A stretch of DNA of 64,000 nt, from assembly GCA_022842845.1 (NCBI GenBank), contig JALHOT010000002.1:62001-126000 (forward strand), in the 5' to 3' direction. The position numbers and the translations under genes are program-made. The DNA comes from Cyclobacteriaceae bacterium (lineage in GTDB: Bacteria > Bacteroidota > Bacteroidia > Cytophagales > Cyclobacteriaceae). Below, in pieces: positions 53,527-61,712 of this stretch. Position 1 is the stretch's first letter. Each line of letters opens with the position of its first letter. The notes under the pieces are model-generated. The model was not told the origin of the DNA, made no database searches, and was given only the letters and a program-made list of their open reading frames with translations.

Positions 53527-54177
53527 ATGATTAACAGAGGATGCAGTGACAGCGAATTGGTGTCACGCTATCAAAACGGTAACGATGGGGCTTTTGAAAT
53601 TCTCCTACACCGACACAAGTCGCGCCTATATACGGCCATTTATTTAATTGTAAAGGACCGCTACAGGGCTGAAGATCTTTTGCAGGAAACCTTCATAAAA
53701 GCGGTAAACACCATAAAAGGTGGACGCTATAATGATGAGGGTAAATTTTCTGCCTGGATTGGCCGGATTGCTCACAACCTGGCGATCGATAGTTTCCGAA
53801 AGCAAAAGCGCTACCCGGAAATTGTGTTGGAAGATGGCAGCCATGTATTTAACTCTATGGATTTTGCCGAGGCATCGATGGAGGATAAGCAAGTACTGCA
53901 GGAATCTAAGGCCAAGTTGAGAATGTTAATAAAAGAACTGCCTGCAGAACAAAAGCAAGTGCTGATTATGCGCCATTACCTGCACATGAGCTTTCAAGAA
54001 ATTGCCGACCGCACCGGAGTGAGCATTAATACTGCTTTAGGCCGAATGCGCTATGCACTGATCAACCTGCGCAAAAAGATGACTAATAACAGAGCCTATG
54101 ATAAAAACTTTTACCCAGAACGACCTGATCCGGTATTTGTACCACGAGACTACGGAGAAGGAGACCGAGGAGATTAG
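53527..54177 (+). CDS. ECF-type sigma-70 family RNA polymerase sigma factor
   Basis: 216 residues. Region 2 (about 15-90) contains SRYQNGNDGAFEILLHRHKSRLY and the DLLQETFIKAV and FSAWIGRIAHNLAIDSFRKQ stretches. Region 4 (about 140-195) shows KELPAEQKQVLIMRHYLHMS and FQEIADRTGVSINTALGRMRYAL. It directs RNA polymerase to a regulon that cannot be read from this window. The last 80 bases overlap the next gene, whose product looks like its partner regulator. The upstream promoter looks like a primary sigma site, so autoregulation is not evident. The C-terminal tail after region 4 (about 25 residues) is encoded in the overlap. Confidence 0.92.
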   Translation: MINRGCSDSELVSRYQNGNDGAFEILLHRHKSRLYTAIYLIVKDRYRAEDLLQETFIKAVNTIKGGRYNDEGKFSAWIGRIAHNLAIDSFRKQKRYPEIVLEDGSHVFNSMDFAEASMEDKQVLQESKAKLRMLIKELPAEQKQVLIMRHYLHMSFQEIADRTGVSINTALGRMRYALINLRKKMTNNRAYDKNFYPERPDPVFVPRDYGEGDRGD

Positions 54178-54331
54178 CCAGGCGCTGATCGCTGATCCGG
54201 AATTGCATACGCAGTTTGAAGAACTGTGCTTAGTAACTAAAGACTTGGAGAAGGTACAAATGCAGCCCTCTTCTTCTGTTGTACTGAATATACTGAGCCA
54301 CGTTCGAAACCTTTCTCAGCCAAATCAATAA
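54098..54331 (+). CDS. Small anti-sigma-like protein overlapping the sigma gene
   Basis: 77 residues in a different frame, overlapping the sigma gene by 80 bases. The sequence FTQNDLIRYLYHETTEKETEEISQALIADPELHTQFEEL recalls the helical N-terminus of anti-sigma/zinc-finger-like proteins but without the His-Cys zinc ligands. No membrane helix is seen. Small genes of this form recur behind ECF sigma genes in Cytophagales as I recall. It most likely binds or modulates the sigma factor; this is inferred from position and fold type. A short hairpin without a T-run follows its stop. Confidence 0.68.
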   Translation: MIKTFTQNDLIRYLYHETTEKETEEISQALIADPELHTQFEELCLVTKDLEKVQMQPSSSVVLNILSHVRNLSQPNQ

Positions 54332-54419
54332 ATAAAGCCACGGCTTTATAAACCTATTCAGGTGATAAAAACATAGCAGGCAAAGTCTATGTAAAACATA
54401 GTATTGCTTTCTTTGCACC

Positions 54420-55571
54420 GTGAAAATTCTCATTGTCCATCAACATTTCAATACGCCAGAAAAAGGAGGTGCCTTGCGCTCTTACTTCTTAGCCAAGGCT
54501 TTAATAGAATATGGACACCAGGTGGTCGTTATCAGCGGTCACAATTCCAATGAATATAAAACCGAAAGTTATGAGGGTATTGAGGTTCACTATTTACCCG
54601 TACCCTACGAAAATGCTTTTGGCTTTTACAAAAGAATTAATTCCTTCATTTCCTTTCTTCGTTTAGCATCAAAATTTGCCCTTGCGCAACAAGGCATTGA
54701 TCGCTGCTATACCATGTCAACGCCCCTGACAGTGGGCTTAGTAGGTGTGTGGCTAAAATGGAGAAGAGGCATACCTTTTGTTTTCGAGGTGGGTGATTTA
54801 TGGCCAGAGGCCCCCATACAATTAGGTTTTATCAACAACCCTCTATTAAAATATTTACTGTTTCGGCTCGAAAAATTAATATACCGGCAAAGTCATGCGA
54901 TCGTAGCTTTATCTGTTCCGATGAAGAAGATTATTGAACAGAAAGTGCCTCAAAAGATTGTTTATCTGCTGCCAAATATGGCAGACTTGGATTTTTTTGT
55001 GCCCGAAACTAAAAGTCCGGAACTTGAAAAAAAGTACTCGGTAGAAAACCGATTTGTTGTTTCCTACATAGGCTCTATAGGTTATGCCAACGGGCTGGAA
55101 TTTCTATTGGATTGTGCTCGCATATTGGAGAGCCATGCCCTGCCAGTAACATTATTAATTTGCGGAGAGGGTGCCGTTTTGCCGGCCTTAAAGTCAACTA
55201 CTCAAAAGCTGGGCATTAAGAATGTAATCTTTGTTCCTTTTACAAACCGCGATGGTGTAAAGGAGGTAATGAATATAACTGATGCAGCCTTCATCTCTTA
55301 CAGGCCAAAAGCCGTGCTTGAAACAGGATCGCCCAATAAATATTTTGATGCCCTTGGAGCGGGGAAATTAATTATTACCAATTTCGATGGCTGGATCAGG
55401 AGTGAAATTGAACAAAATGCCTGTGGTTTTGCCATAGACTATACAAGACCGCAAGACCTTACAAGTAAGCTTCAACCTTTGTTGCAGAACAAGGCTCTCC
55501 TTCAAAAAATGCGCATGAATGCTCATGCACTTTCTCAACAATACAGTAGAAAAAAACTTGGTAAAATATAA
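54420..55571 (+). CDS. Glycosyltransferase family 4 (WbuB-like)
   Basis: 383 residues with a GTG start at 54420. N-terminal MKILIVHQHFNTPEKGGALR is the usual donor-independent half of a GT-B fold. The C-terminal half has FVVSYIGSIGYANGLEFLLD, ICGEGAVLPALK, FVPFTNRDGVKEVMNITDAAF and the nucleotide-sugar motif SPNKYFDALGAGKLII. It transfers a sugar to a growing polysaccharide or glycolipid on the cytoplasmic side of the inner membrane. It stands alone, without other polysaccharide genes. The C-terminus (SRKKLGKI) is slightly shorter than usual, lacking the last few helix turns. A TTTCTTTG box ends four bases before the GTG. Confidence 0.88.
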   Translation: MKILIVHQHFNTPEKGGALRSYFLAKALIEYGHQVVVISGHNSNEYKTESYEGIEVHYLPVPYENAFGFYKRINSFISFLRLASKFALAQQGIDRCYTMSTPLTVGLVGVWLKWRRGIPFVFEVGDLWPEAPIQLGFINNPLLKYLLFRLEKLIYRQSHAIVALSVPMKKIIEQKVPQKIVYLLPNMADLDFFVPETKSPELEKKYSVENRFVVSYIGSIGYANGLEFLLDCARILESHALPVTLLICGEGAVLPALKSTTQKLGIKNVIFVPFTNRDGVKEVMNITDAAFISYRPKAVLETGSPNKYFDALGAGKLIITNFDGWIRSEIEQNACGFAIDYTRPQDLTSKLQPLLQNKALLQKMRMNAHALSQQYSRKKLGKI

Positions 55572-55614
55572 TGTGAGCTTATCGCTTCTTAATTTAGTCA
55601 GTAGCCAAATTCAC

Positions 55615-55663
55615 GTCTTCAAATTTTTCTGCCTAATACAGACTTATCTGTTATCTTGAAGAC
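55615..55663. repeat. Nested inverted repeat in the convergent gap
   Basis: Outer arms GTCTTCAA (55615-55622) and TTGAAGAC (55656-55663) enclose an inner hairpin ACAGA-ctta-TCTGT (55638-55651). The 261-base gap 55572-55832 between two convergent genes otherwise holds nothing that I recognise. Confidence 0.45.
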
Positions 55664-55832
55664 AGAACTGCATAAGAAAGTCTGATCCTTTTTAGCCCAT
55701 GTATTGAGCTTGCAAGAATAAGTTTAAGATGGTGATGAAGGGCCGTTGTTTTCACCGATATCAACCGGAGAGAATTTCAACGCGCCTTTTGGCTCAATTC
55801 TTTTGGTGGAAAGTTTAGACTATAAAATCTTA

Positions 55833-56252
55833 TCAAGATAAGCTTCGTAAATGCTGCTTCATTTGTTCAGCATCTGAAAACTGAACGACTTCAAAGCCTT
55901 CCGCTACCTGGCTTGATCTTCCTTTAATATTACTGCCCGATACCTTAGAGAGAATTTCAGAAGGGTCAACCAATTGCGCATGAAAAAGCATTTTACCATT
56001 TAAATGTTTTACCATACCCGGCAAAAGGTTAGCGATTACCCAATTTTGAGACCCCACGCTAATGATGCCCATTTTGCGAATGTCTGCTACAAACTTGCGC
56101 GTGTTTAGCATTTTAAAAGCCGATAACACTGCAGTATTAATGGTGATAAATTCCTGATCGGACTTAACCTTTGCTATATAATCCAAAAACAATGTGTCTA
56201 ATTCAATATCGTAGTACACAATAGCAGTTTTGTCTCTGTAGAATTCTTTCAT
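55833..56252 (-). CDS. STAS/SpoIIAA-like small protein
   Basis: 139 residues from the ATG at 56252, four bases after the prenyl synthase stop (the track start would overlap it). The pattern YYDIELDTLFLDYIAKVKSDQEFITINTAVLSAF, then KFVADIRKMGIISVGSQNWV resembles the single alpha/beta STAS-like domain found in many Bacteroidota, with a conserved strand followed by helix. It is cytoplasmic. A regulatory role is possible, but there is no kinase or phosphatase partner nearby. The family call is tentative. Confidence 0.5.
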   Translation of the reverse strand: MKEFYRDKTAIVYYDIELDTLFLDYIAKVKSDQEFITINTAVLSAFKMLNTRKFVADIRKMGIISVGSQNWVIANLLPGMVKHLNGKMLFHAQLVDPSEILSKVSGSNIKGRSSQVAEGFEVVQFSDAEQMKQHLRSLS

Positions 56253-56256
56253 ATTA

Positions 56257-57219
56257 TTACACCTGGCGGTCAATTAAATCCTCAGTAAAAGAACGAAGAA
56301 TGTTCTTAGCTTTTTTATCTCCCTTAACGGCATCCAGGCTTTTAAAACCCTTTGCAAAATAACTGTTAATCTTTTTGTTGGTGAGGCTTTGTATCTCTAA
56401 ACCATCGTACAGGCCACGAATAGCCTCCACTTTTTCTTGTTTGTTGAATTTGGTGAGCGATAGCCAATGATCTAAAACAATCCTTTGCTCTGCATTGGCT
56501 TTTTCTTTTGTTTTAATGAGCAGATAGGTTTTTTTGTTGGCAATAATATCACCCCCTACTTGTTTGCCGAATTTTTTGGGATCTGCGTAGGCATCTAACA
56601 AATCGTCTTTCAACTGAAAGCCTATGCCAATATTCACACCGAATTCGCGTAAGGCCTTTTGCTGCGCTTCATTTGCGTTGGCAAGGATGGCCCCTAACTC
56701 TAGTGCAAAACCTAATAATACAGCTGTTTTTAACTTGATCATGTTAATGTATTCGGCTTCGCTAACATCCGATCTTGTTTCGAAGTCCATATCGAGTTGT
56801 TGACCTTCGCAAACCTCTGCGGCCACTTTATTAAAAGCCCGCAAAACCTTCTTCAGCTTGGCATCTGGTAAATCCATGAACATATCATACACCTTTACCA
56901 GCATTACATCGCCTGATAAAATCGCTGTGTTAACATTCCACTTTTTATGCACGGTGGCCATGCCGCGCCTGAGTGGCGCCTGGTCCATAATATCATCATG
57001 CATCAGGGTAAAATTGTGAAAGGCTTCTACAGCAATGGCATAAGAAATAACAGATTTCACATCCTTCTTGTATAAAGAATAAGCCATTAAGGTAAGGAGA
57101 GGGCGCATGCGCTTACCGCCAATGTTCATTATGTAGCGAATGGGTTCGTAAAGAGAATCCGGTTGCTTGCCAAACTTATGTTTTGCTATGGCCTTTTCAA
57201 TCAGTTCAAGAGAATTCAC
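56257..57219 (-). CDS. Polyprenyl diphosphate synthase (trans-isoprenyl, FPP/GGPP type)
   Basis: 320 residues with a GTG start (57219). The two aspartate-rich motifs are present: DDIMDQAPLRRG (first, DDxxD, near 86) and QLKDDLLDAYAD (second, near 209), plus the IGGKRMRPLLTLMAY opening. The enzyme condenses isopentenyl diphosphate onto allylic primers in the cytoplasm, feeding quinone or lipid carrier synthesis. The residue before the first DDxxD (His in LMHDDIMD) suggests chain lengths beyond C15, but product length is not certain. It lies between RNase R and the STAS-like gene. dxs of the MEP pathway is at the other end of the window. Confidence 0.9.
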   Translation of the reverse strand: MNSLELIEKAIAKHKFGKQPDSLYEPIRYIMNIGGKRMRPLLTLMAYSLYKKDVKSVISYAIAVEAFHNFTLMHDDIMDQAPLRRGMATVHKKWNVNTAILSGDVMLVKVYDMFMDLPDAKLKKVLRAFNKVAAEVCEGQQLDMDFETRSDVSEAEYINMIKLKTAVLLGFALELGAILANANEAQQKALREFGVNIGIGFQLKDDLLDAYADPKKFGKQVGGDIIANKKTYLLIKTKEKANAEQRIVLDHWLSLTKFNKQEKVEAIRGLYDGLEIQSLTNKKINSYFAKGFKSLDAVKGDKKAKNILRSFTEDLIDRQV

Positions 57220-57266
57220 AAAAGTTTTTTTAAGAATGATGATTAAACAATAGTATTATGAAGATG

Positions 57267-59510
57267 TTATTTTATCTTTTTTCGGTTACTCAGCGAGTCA
57301 GGAAAATCGAGATCGTCTGTATCGTCTGAATATTTTTTAGCTGAAGGCAATTTATTGACCGATAGCTGTGTATCAGCAAATACTAAATCAATCAATCGTT
57401 TGTCAATATCTGTTTTCTTCACCCGAACCATCAATTTATCGCCCAACGTAAATCGCTTATGATTTCTTCTTCCTACAATACAATAATTACGCTCATCGAA
57501 CTCGTAATAATCATCGTCCATATCGGCCATGCGAATCATACCCTCGCATTTTGTTTCAATGATTTCAACGTATAAGCCCCACTCAGTAACCCCGGAGATA
57601 ATACCCTCGTAATCGCGCTTTTCAGCAGAGGCCATAAACTCAACCTGTTTGTACTTAATCGAGGCTCTTTCTGCATCAGCGGCCCGCTTTTCTCTTTCAG
57701 AAGAATGAAGACACTTTTTTTCGAACTCAACCTGATCGACCGAGGACTTGCCGTCCAGATAATGCTGCAACAGCCTGTGCACCATCATATCCGGATATCT
57801 GCGAATGGGTGATGTAAAGTGAGAGTAGTGATCGAAGGCAAGGCCAAAGTGCCCTTTGGCGGCTGTCGTATATTTAGCCTTGGCCATGGCTCTTACTGCC
57901 AATGATTGCAAAACATTTTGTTCTGGTTTCCCCTCAATTTCATCCATCAAACTATTAAGCGATTTTGAAATGGATTTTTCTTCGACCTCCAGCGCGTGGC
58001 CAAATTGTTTGGCAAAAGTGGCAAAGGTTTGAATCTTCTCAGGATCCGGATGATCGTGTGTTCTGTAAACAAAAGTGTTTTTATCCTCGCCCTTGCGCAT
58101 GCTATAAACAAAAGTAGCCACCCGCTTATTGGCTAATAGCATGAATTCTTCAATAAGCTTGTGGGCATCTTTTCTGATTTTCGGAATAACTGCGAGTGGC
58201 TTGCCCTTCTCATCAAGCTTAAACTTTACCTCTGTTGTTTCGAAATTAACGGCTCCCTTCTTAAAGCGCTCTTTTCTCAGTTTATGCGCGTAATCGTTTA
58301 GCAGAAGCAACTCTTCGGTAAAATCACCTTGCTTCGTTTCGAGAACAGTTTGCGCTTCTTCATAAGTAAATCTTCTATCAGAATGAATAATCGTACGGCC
58401 AAACCATTCTGTTACAATCTGCGCCTGATGATTCATCTCAAACACGGCCGCAAAAGTTAATTTATCTTCCTTAGGTCTCAACGAACATAGTTCATTACTC
58501 AAACGCTCCGGCAACATAGGAATGGTTCGGTCTACCAAATAGACAGAGGTGGCTCTATCAAAGGCCTCTTCCTCTAAAGCGGTCTTTTCCTGCACGTAAT
58601 GGGTAACGTCAGCTATATGAACACCTATTTCGTAATTACCATTCTCCAACTTGCGAATGGACAGCGCATCGTCAAAGTCTTTGGCATCTTCCGGATCGAT
58701 CGTGAATGTTGTGATGGCACGAAAATCCTTTCTCTTCTTGATCTCCTCTTTGGTAATGCCTTCGTCTATCTTTTTTGCATCGGCTAATACCTGCGGTTGA
58801 AATTCAAAAGGCAAACCAAACTCTGCCATGATGGAGTGAATCTCGGCTTCATTCTCTCCTGCTTTACCCAGAATGCTCACCACCTTTGCTTCAGGGCTTT
58901 TATCGGGTCCTCCCCAAGCCACTACATCCACCACTACTTTGTCATTGGTTTTTGCTCCACCAATATTTTCAGGATACACGAAAAAATCCTGATGCATCTT
59001 TCTATAATCGGGCACTACAAAAGCGTAATTTTTGGATACTTCTATGCGCCCAACATAACGTGAACGGCCGCGTTTAAGCACCTCTAATACTTTACCTTCC
59101 GGATGCTCGCCATGCTTGGTCCGAAATACACTTACAGTCACTGTATCACCATCAACCGCAGCACCAAGGTCTTTTGATTTAATGTAAATGTCTGGTTGTT
59201 CTTCCCCAATTCTTACATAGGCAAAGCGCGAACTTACATGATCTACAATACCAGTGATGGCATTCATGCTGGCAATACCCGTGTAGGTGCCATCGCTAAT
59301 TTCTTTAATCTGCCCTTGTAACTCTAACTCATATATAAAATTAGAGACTTGTTTTAGTTCATCTTTCTTCTTGACTTGCGCTTTGCGTGCAATCTGTTTT
59401 ATGCTATAGCCCTTACCGGGATTCTCAGAAAAAATTGAAAGAATAATGCTCTTGATACGAGCAAAGGAATCTTTTCCTTTTGATGATTTTGTTTTTTTAT
59501 TTTTTGACAT
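57267..59510 (-). CDS. rnr: Ribonuclease R
   Basis: 747 residues. Order: N-terminal winged-helix region (about 10-75), cold-shock domains (about 80-235), the RNB catalytic domain (about 265-595, with FTIDPEDAKDFDDALS carrying the Asp cluster), and S1 (about 640-720, YEGIISGVTEWGLYVEI). The end is Lys/Asp-rich. It degrades structured RNA in the 3' to 5' direction with magnesium and acts in RNA turnover and quality control. It starts two bases after the exonuclease gene, so they are cotranscribed. Length fits a normal Bacteroidota RNase R. Confidence 0.95.
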   Translation of the reverse strand: MSKNKKTKSSKGKDSFARIKSIILSIFSENPGKGYSIKQIARKAQVKKKDELKQVSNFIYELELQGQIKEISDGTYTGIASMNAITGIVDHVSSRFAYVRIGEEQPDIYIKSKDLGAAVDGDTVTVSVFRTKHGEHPEGKVLEVLKRGRSRYVGRIEVSKNYAFVVPDYRKMHQDFFVYPENIGGAKTNDKVVVDVVAWGGPDKSPEAKVVSILGKAGENEAEIHSIMAEFGLPFEFQPQVLADAKKIDEGITKEEIKKRKDFRAITTFTIDPEDAKDFDDALSIRKLENGNYEIGVHIADVTHYVQEKTALEEEAFDRATSVYLVDRTIPMLPERLSNELCSLRPKEDKLTFAAVFEMNHQAQIVTEWFGRTIIHSDRRFTYEEAQTVLETKQGDFTEELLLLNDYAHKLRKERFKKGAVNFETTEVKFKLDEKGKPLAVIPKIRKDAHKLIEEFMLLANKRVATFVYSMRKGEDKNTFVYRTHDHPDPEKIQTFATFAKQFGHALEVEEKSISKSLNSLMDEIEGKPEQNVLQSLAVRAMAKAKYTTAAKGHFGLAFDHYSHFTSPIRRYPDMMVHRLLQHYLDGKSSVDQVEFEKKCLHSSEREKRAADAERASIKYKQVEFMASAEKRDYEGIISGVTEWGLYVEIIETKCEGMIRMADMDDDYYEFDERNYCIVGRRNHKRFTLGDKLMVRVKKTDIDKRLIDLVFADTQLSVNKLPSAKKYSDDTDDLDFPDSLSNRKKIK

Positions 59511-59512
59511 TC

Positions 59513-60226
59513 TTAAGTCGTCATAACATTTTCAGCCTTGATGACAGGAAGGCTTTTCATTTTTAAAAATAACTGAGCTAATACTAATACATCAGCCGTA
59601 CAATACGTCTTGATTTTCTCCAAGTCACCAGTTTGATAGTACACCGCATTTACTTTACTGCCATCGATATCACTCTTGCTTGATGGAATATTGAAAATTG
59701 AAGCAAGTAAATCGAGTGATGTGTAATGTTTATAATCTCCGAATTTCCACATATCCATGGTATCTAAATGATCAACCTGCCACGATTTTTTACCTGATAA
59801 ATTCAAAGAACCAGGCAGCGCAATACCATTCACCAACATTCTTCTGCATAAATACGGAAAATCAAACTCCTTTCCATTATGTGCGCAAAGCTTTACCTGA
59901 TCTCCCAGCTTTTCAAGCATGGTTTTGAACTCTTGCAGAAGTTGCGTTTCATCATGCCCAAAAAAGGCTTTTGTTTTCAATCCAAGTTCTCTGTTTTCAT
60001 GATCAAACAACTTTCCAACAGATATGCATACAATTTTCCCAAACTCAGCGTAAATCCCTGCCCGCTCATGAAACAGGTGTTCGTCTGTCTGGGTTTCTTC
60101 TCTTTTAAAGAAAGAAGCCTTTCTTGACCATTGTACTTTTAGTCTTTCATCCAGGGAGTTAAAGTCGTTGGTGATGGCCACTGTTTCAATGTCGAGAAAG
60201 AGTATATCGCGTAATTCAGGTAACAT
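59513..60226 (-). CDS. 3'-5' exonuclease, PolB-type DEDDy family
   Basis: 237 residues. The exonuclease motifs are in order: ExoI DIET in ILFLDIETVAI (near 12), ExoII in CAHNGKEFDFPYLCRRM (near 118), and ExoIII with Y and D in IKTYCTADVLVLAQLF (near 215). This matches the predicted DNA-polymerase-B-related exonuclease family (PF10108). It has no polymerase part, so it trims nucleic acid 3' ends alone. Coupling with rnr, two bases downstream, suggests RNA or DNA end processing. The substrate is unknown. Confidence 0.85.
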   Translation of the reverse strand: MLPELRDILFLDIETVAITNDFNSLDERLKVQWSRKASFFKREETQTDEHLFHERAGIYAEFGKIVCISVGKLFDHENRELGLKTKAFFGHDETQLLQEFKTMLEKLGDQVKLCAHNGKEFDFPYLCRRMLVNGIALPGSLNLSGKKSWQVDHLDTMDMWKFGDYKHYTSLDLLASIFNIPSSKSDIDGSKVNAVYYQTGDLEKIKTYCTADVLVLAQLFLKMKSLPVIKAENVMTT

Positions 60227-60283
60227 TGTTAATTCAATTGATTATTCAAAATACGCAAAATCTTCTTTCTCACCATCGTTAAG

Positions 60284-60688
60284 TTAGGAGTGTACCACAG
60301 CATCTAAGCCAAGTTCCTTTACGAAAGTCAAATTATCATCGCCAATGCTGTCGGGTACAAAGACAAAGCGCTTATCGTAAATTTTGTTGCCTATATAATA
60401 ACTCACCCAGTATTCGTTGTTGAGGTGAAAAACATTTTTGTCTATTGGCTCAATTAAAGCAGTGCTGTGGGCTGGTACTGTTTGCAAATAATGCCGAAGG
60501 ATGGAGGTTTTTTGTGGCGCGCCATCTTTCTCTCCATAGCCATTGCTCGCGACCAATGTGTTCTCTATAGGAAAGTCGTTATTATTGATTAGGTGCACCA
60601 GCCACTCATCTGCCTCTCCGATAGCCTTCTTTTTTGCTACAGCAATCGTTACGTTTACTACATTAGGTATCTCTATGTCCTTCTTCAT
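60284..60688 (-). CDS. Conserved unknown protein
   Basis: 134 residues, not assigned. It begins MKKDIEIPNVVNVTIAVAKK and contains DEWLVHLINNNDFPIENTLVASNGYG and LNNEYWVSYYIGNKIYDKRFVF, giving a beta-sandwich impression. No signal peptide or membrane helix. It is probably cytoplasmic. The gene starts one base after the GH113-like gene and lies 57 bases before the exonuclease gene. The family recurs in Bacteroidota; its role is unknown. Confidence 0.62.
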   Translation of the reverse strand: MKKDIEIPNVVNVTIAVAKKKAIGEADEWLVHLINNNDFPIENTLVASNGYGEKDGAPQKTSILRHYLQTVPAHSTALIEPIDKNVFHLNNEYWVSYYIGNKIYDKRFVFVPDSIGDDNLTFVKELGLDAVVHS

Positions 60689-60689
60689 C

Positions 60690-61712
60690 TTACTTATTGA
60701 TAAACCATTGCTTCATTACATTTTCTGCTTCCTTACCTTGGGGTGTAAAATCGATGGCTCCGTGGCGTCTTGCTCCTTGTGGGTACCATTTCCAAAAATA
60801 AACACCCTCGAGCCATGGCTGATGCCAACACTCCCTGAAAAAAGCTTCGTATGCATTGGCCTGTGTTGTTTCTGAAACTTTGTTAAGATCGTCCTGACTT
60901 GGCCATTGCCATGGATTAATCGTGGCATCACTGGTACTTTTATAGCCAATTTCTGTAAAGATGATGGGTTTTTGCGTGCGATCATGAAGTGACTGCATTT
61001 GCTCCAAAGGTTTTTGCCAGCCTTTAGAAAGATCATCAACACTTGGATGTTCATTTTTAGTTAATGGAAAGTAGGCCTGTATGCCAATATAATCAAGTTC
61101 TTTCCAGAAGGGCACACTTTCAAACTCATTAAAATTGGCCGCGTATGTTAATTTTCCTTTGTAGATACTTCTGATTTCTTTGATCAGTGAAAACCATTCT
61201 GGTCTGTGTACGGTCTTTTGCAACTCTGTGCCAATGCATAACAACTCTACTTGCTCTTCCTCCGCTAATGCAGCATAACTGAGTATAAATTCCTGGTAAT
61301 TTTTAAACCATTGTTTCCACGCAGACTCGTTTTGCATTTCTATCTCTCCTGGCCACGAATCGCGCAACCAGATATGAGGTTTGATAATTGTTTTGATAGA
61401 AGATTGTTTAGCATAACGTGTAGTGGTGGCAATGCCTTCGTAAGATTCACCCCACCAAGGCTTGCGTACTGATTTTTTTTCGAAGTGAAGGCTGGTATCA
61501 CCAGGATTTTGCTGCCAGGCAAAAGGTGTTTGCGACATCCATGTAATACCTATGGAAGAAAGCGCCAATACATCCTCGCGTGTAACTGGCTGAGGTGTGC
61601 CCACCCAGCAAATACCTTTTTGCTTTTCTACTGTTCTCTCTTCTCTATCAGTATTGACAACAAATAATGCAAGCAAGACAAGGGGAAGCGCGATGAGGGT
61701 AAACAACTTCAT
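60690..61712 (-). CDS. GH113-like TIM-barrel glycosidase, membrane-anchored
   Basis: 340 residues. An N-terminal signal anchor (MKLFTLIALPLVLLALFVVN) is followed by a TIM-barrel domain. The acid/base Glu is likely in VELLCIGTELQKTV (about 157) and the nucleophile in IIFTEIGYKST (about 252), with SIGITWMSQTPFAW near the start, all in keeping with GH113 (beta-mannanase-like) or related GT-adjacent barrels. It would act outside the cytoplasm on beta-mannosidic or other glycans; specificity is not predictable. Its ATG overlaps the lipB stop (ATGA). Confidence 0.8.
   Translation of the reverse strand: MKLFTLIALPLVLLALFVVNTDREERTVEKQKGICWVGTPQPVTREDVLALSSIGITWMSQTPFAWQQNPGDTSLHFEKKSVRKPWWGESYEGIATTTRYAKQSSIKTIIKPHIWLRDSWPGEIEMQNESAWKQWFKNYQEFILSYAALAEEEQVELLCIGTELQKTVHRPEWFSLIKEIRSIYKGKLTYAANFNEFESVPFWKELDYIGIQAYFPLTKNEHPSVDDLSKGWQKPLEQMQSLHDRTQKPIIFTEIGYKSTSDATINPWQWPSQDDLNKVSETTQANAYEAFFRECWHQPWLEGVYFWKWYPQGARRHGAIDFTPQGKEAENVMKQWFINK

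Noticed and set aside
54332-54349. Hairpin ATAAAGCC-ac-GGCTTTAT as a terminator after the anti-sigma-like gene
   Set aside because: Two-base loop and no T-run on either strand; too weak to call.
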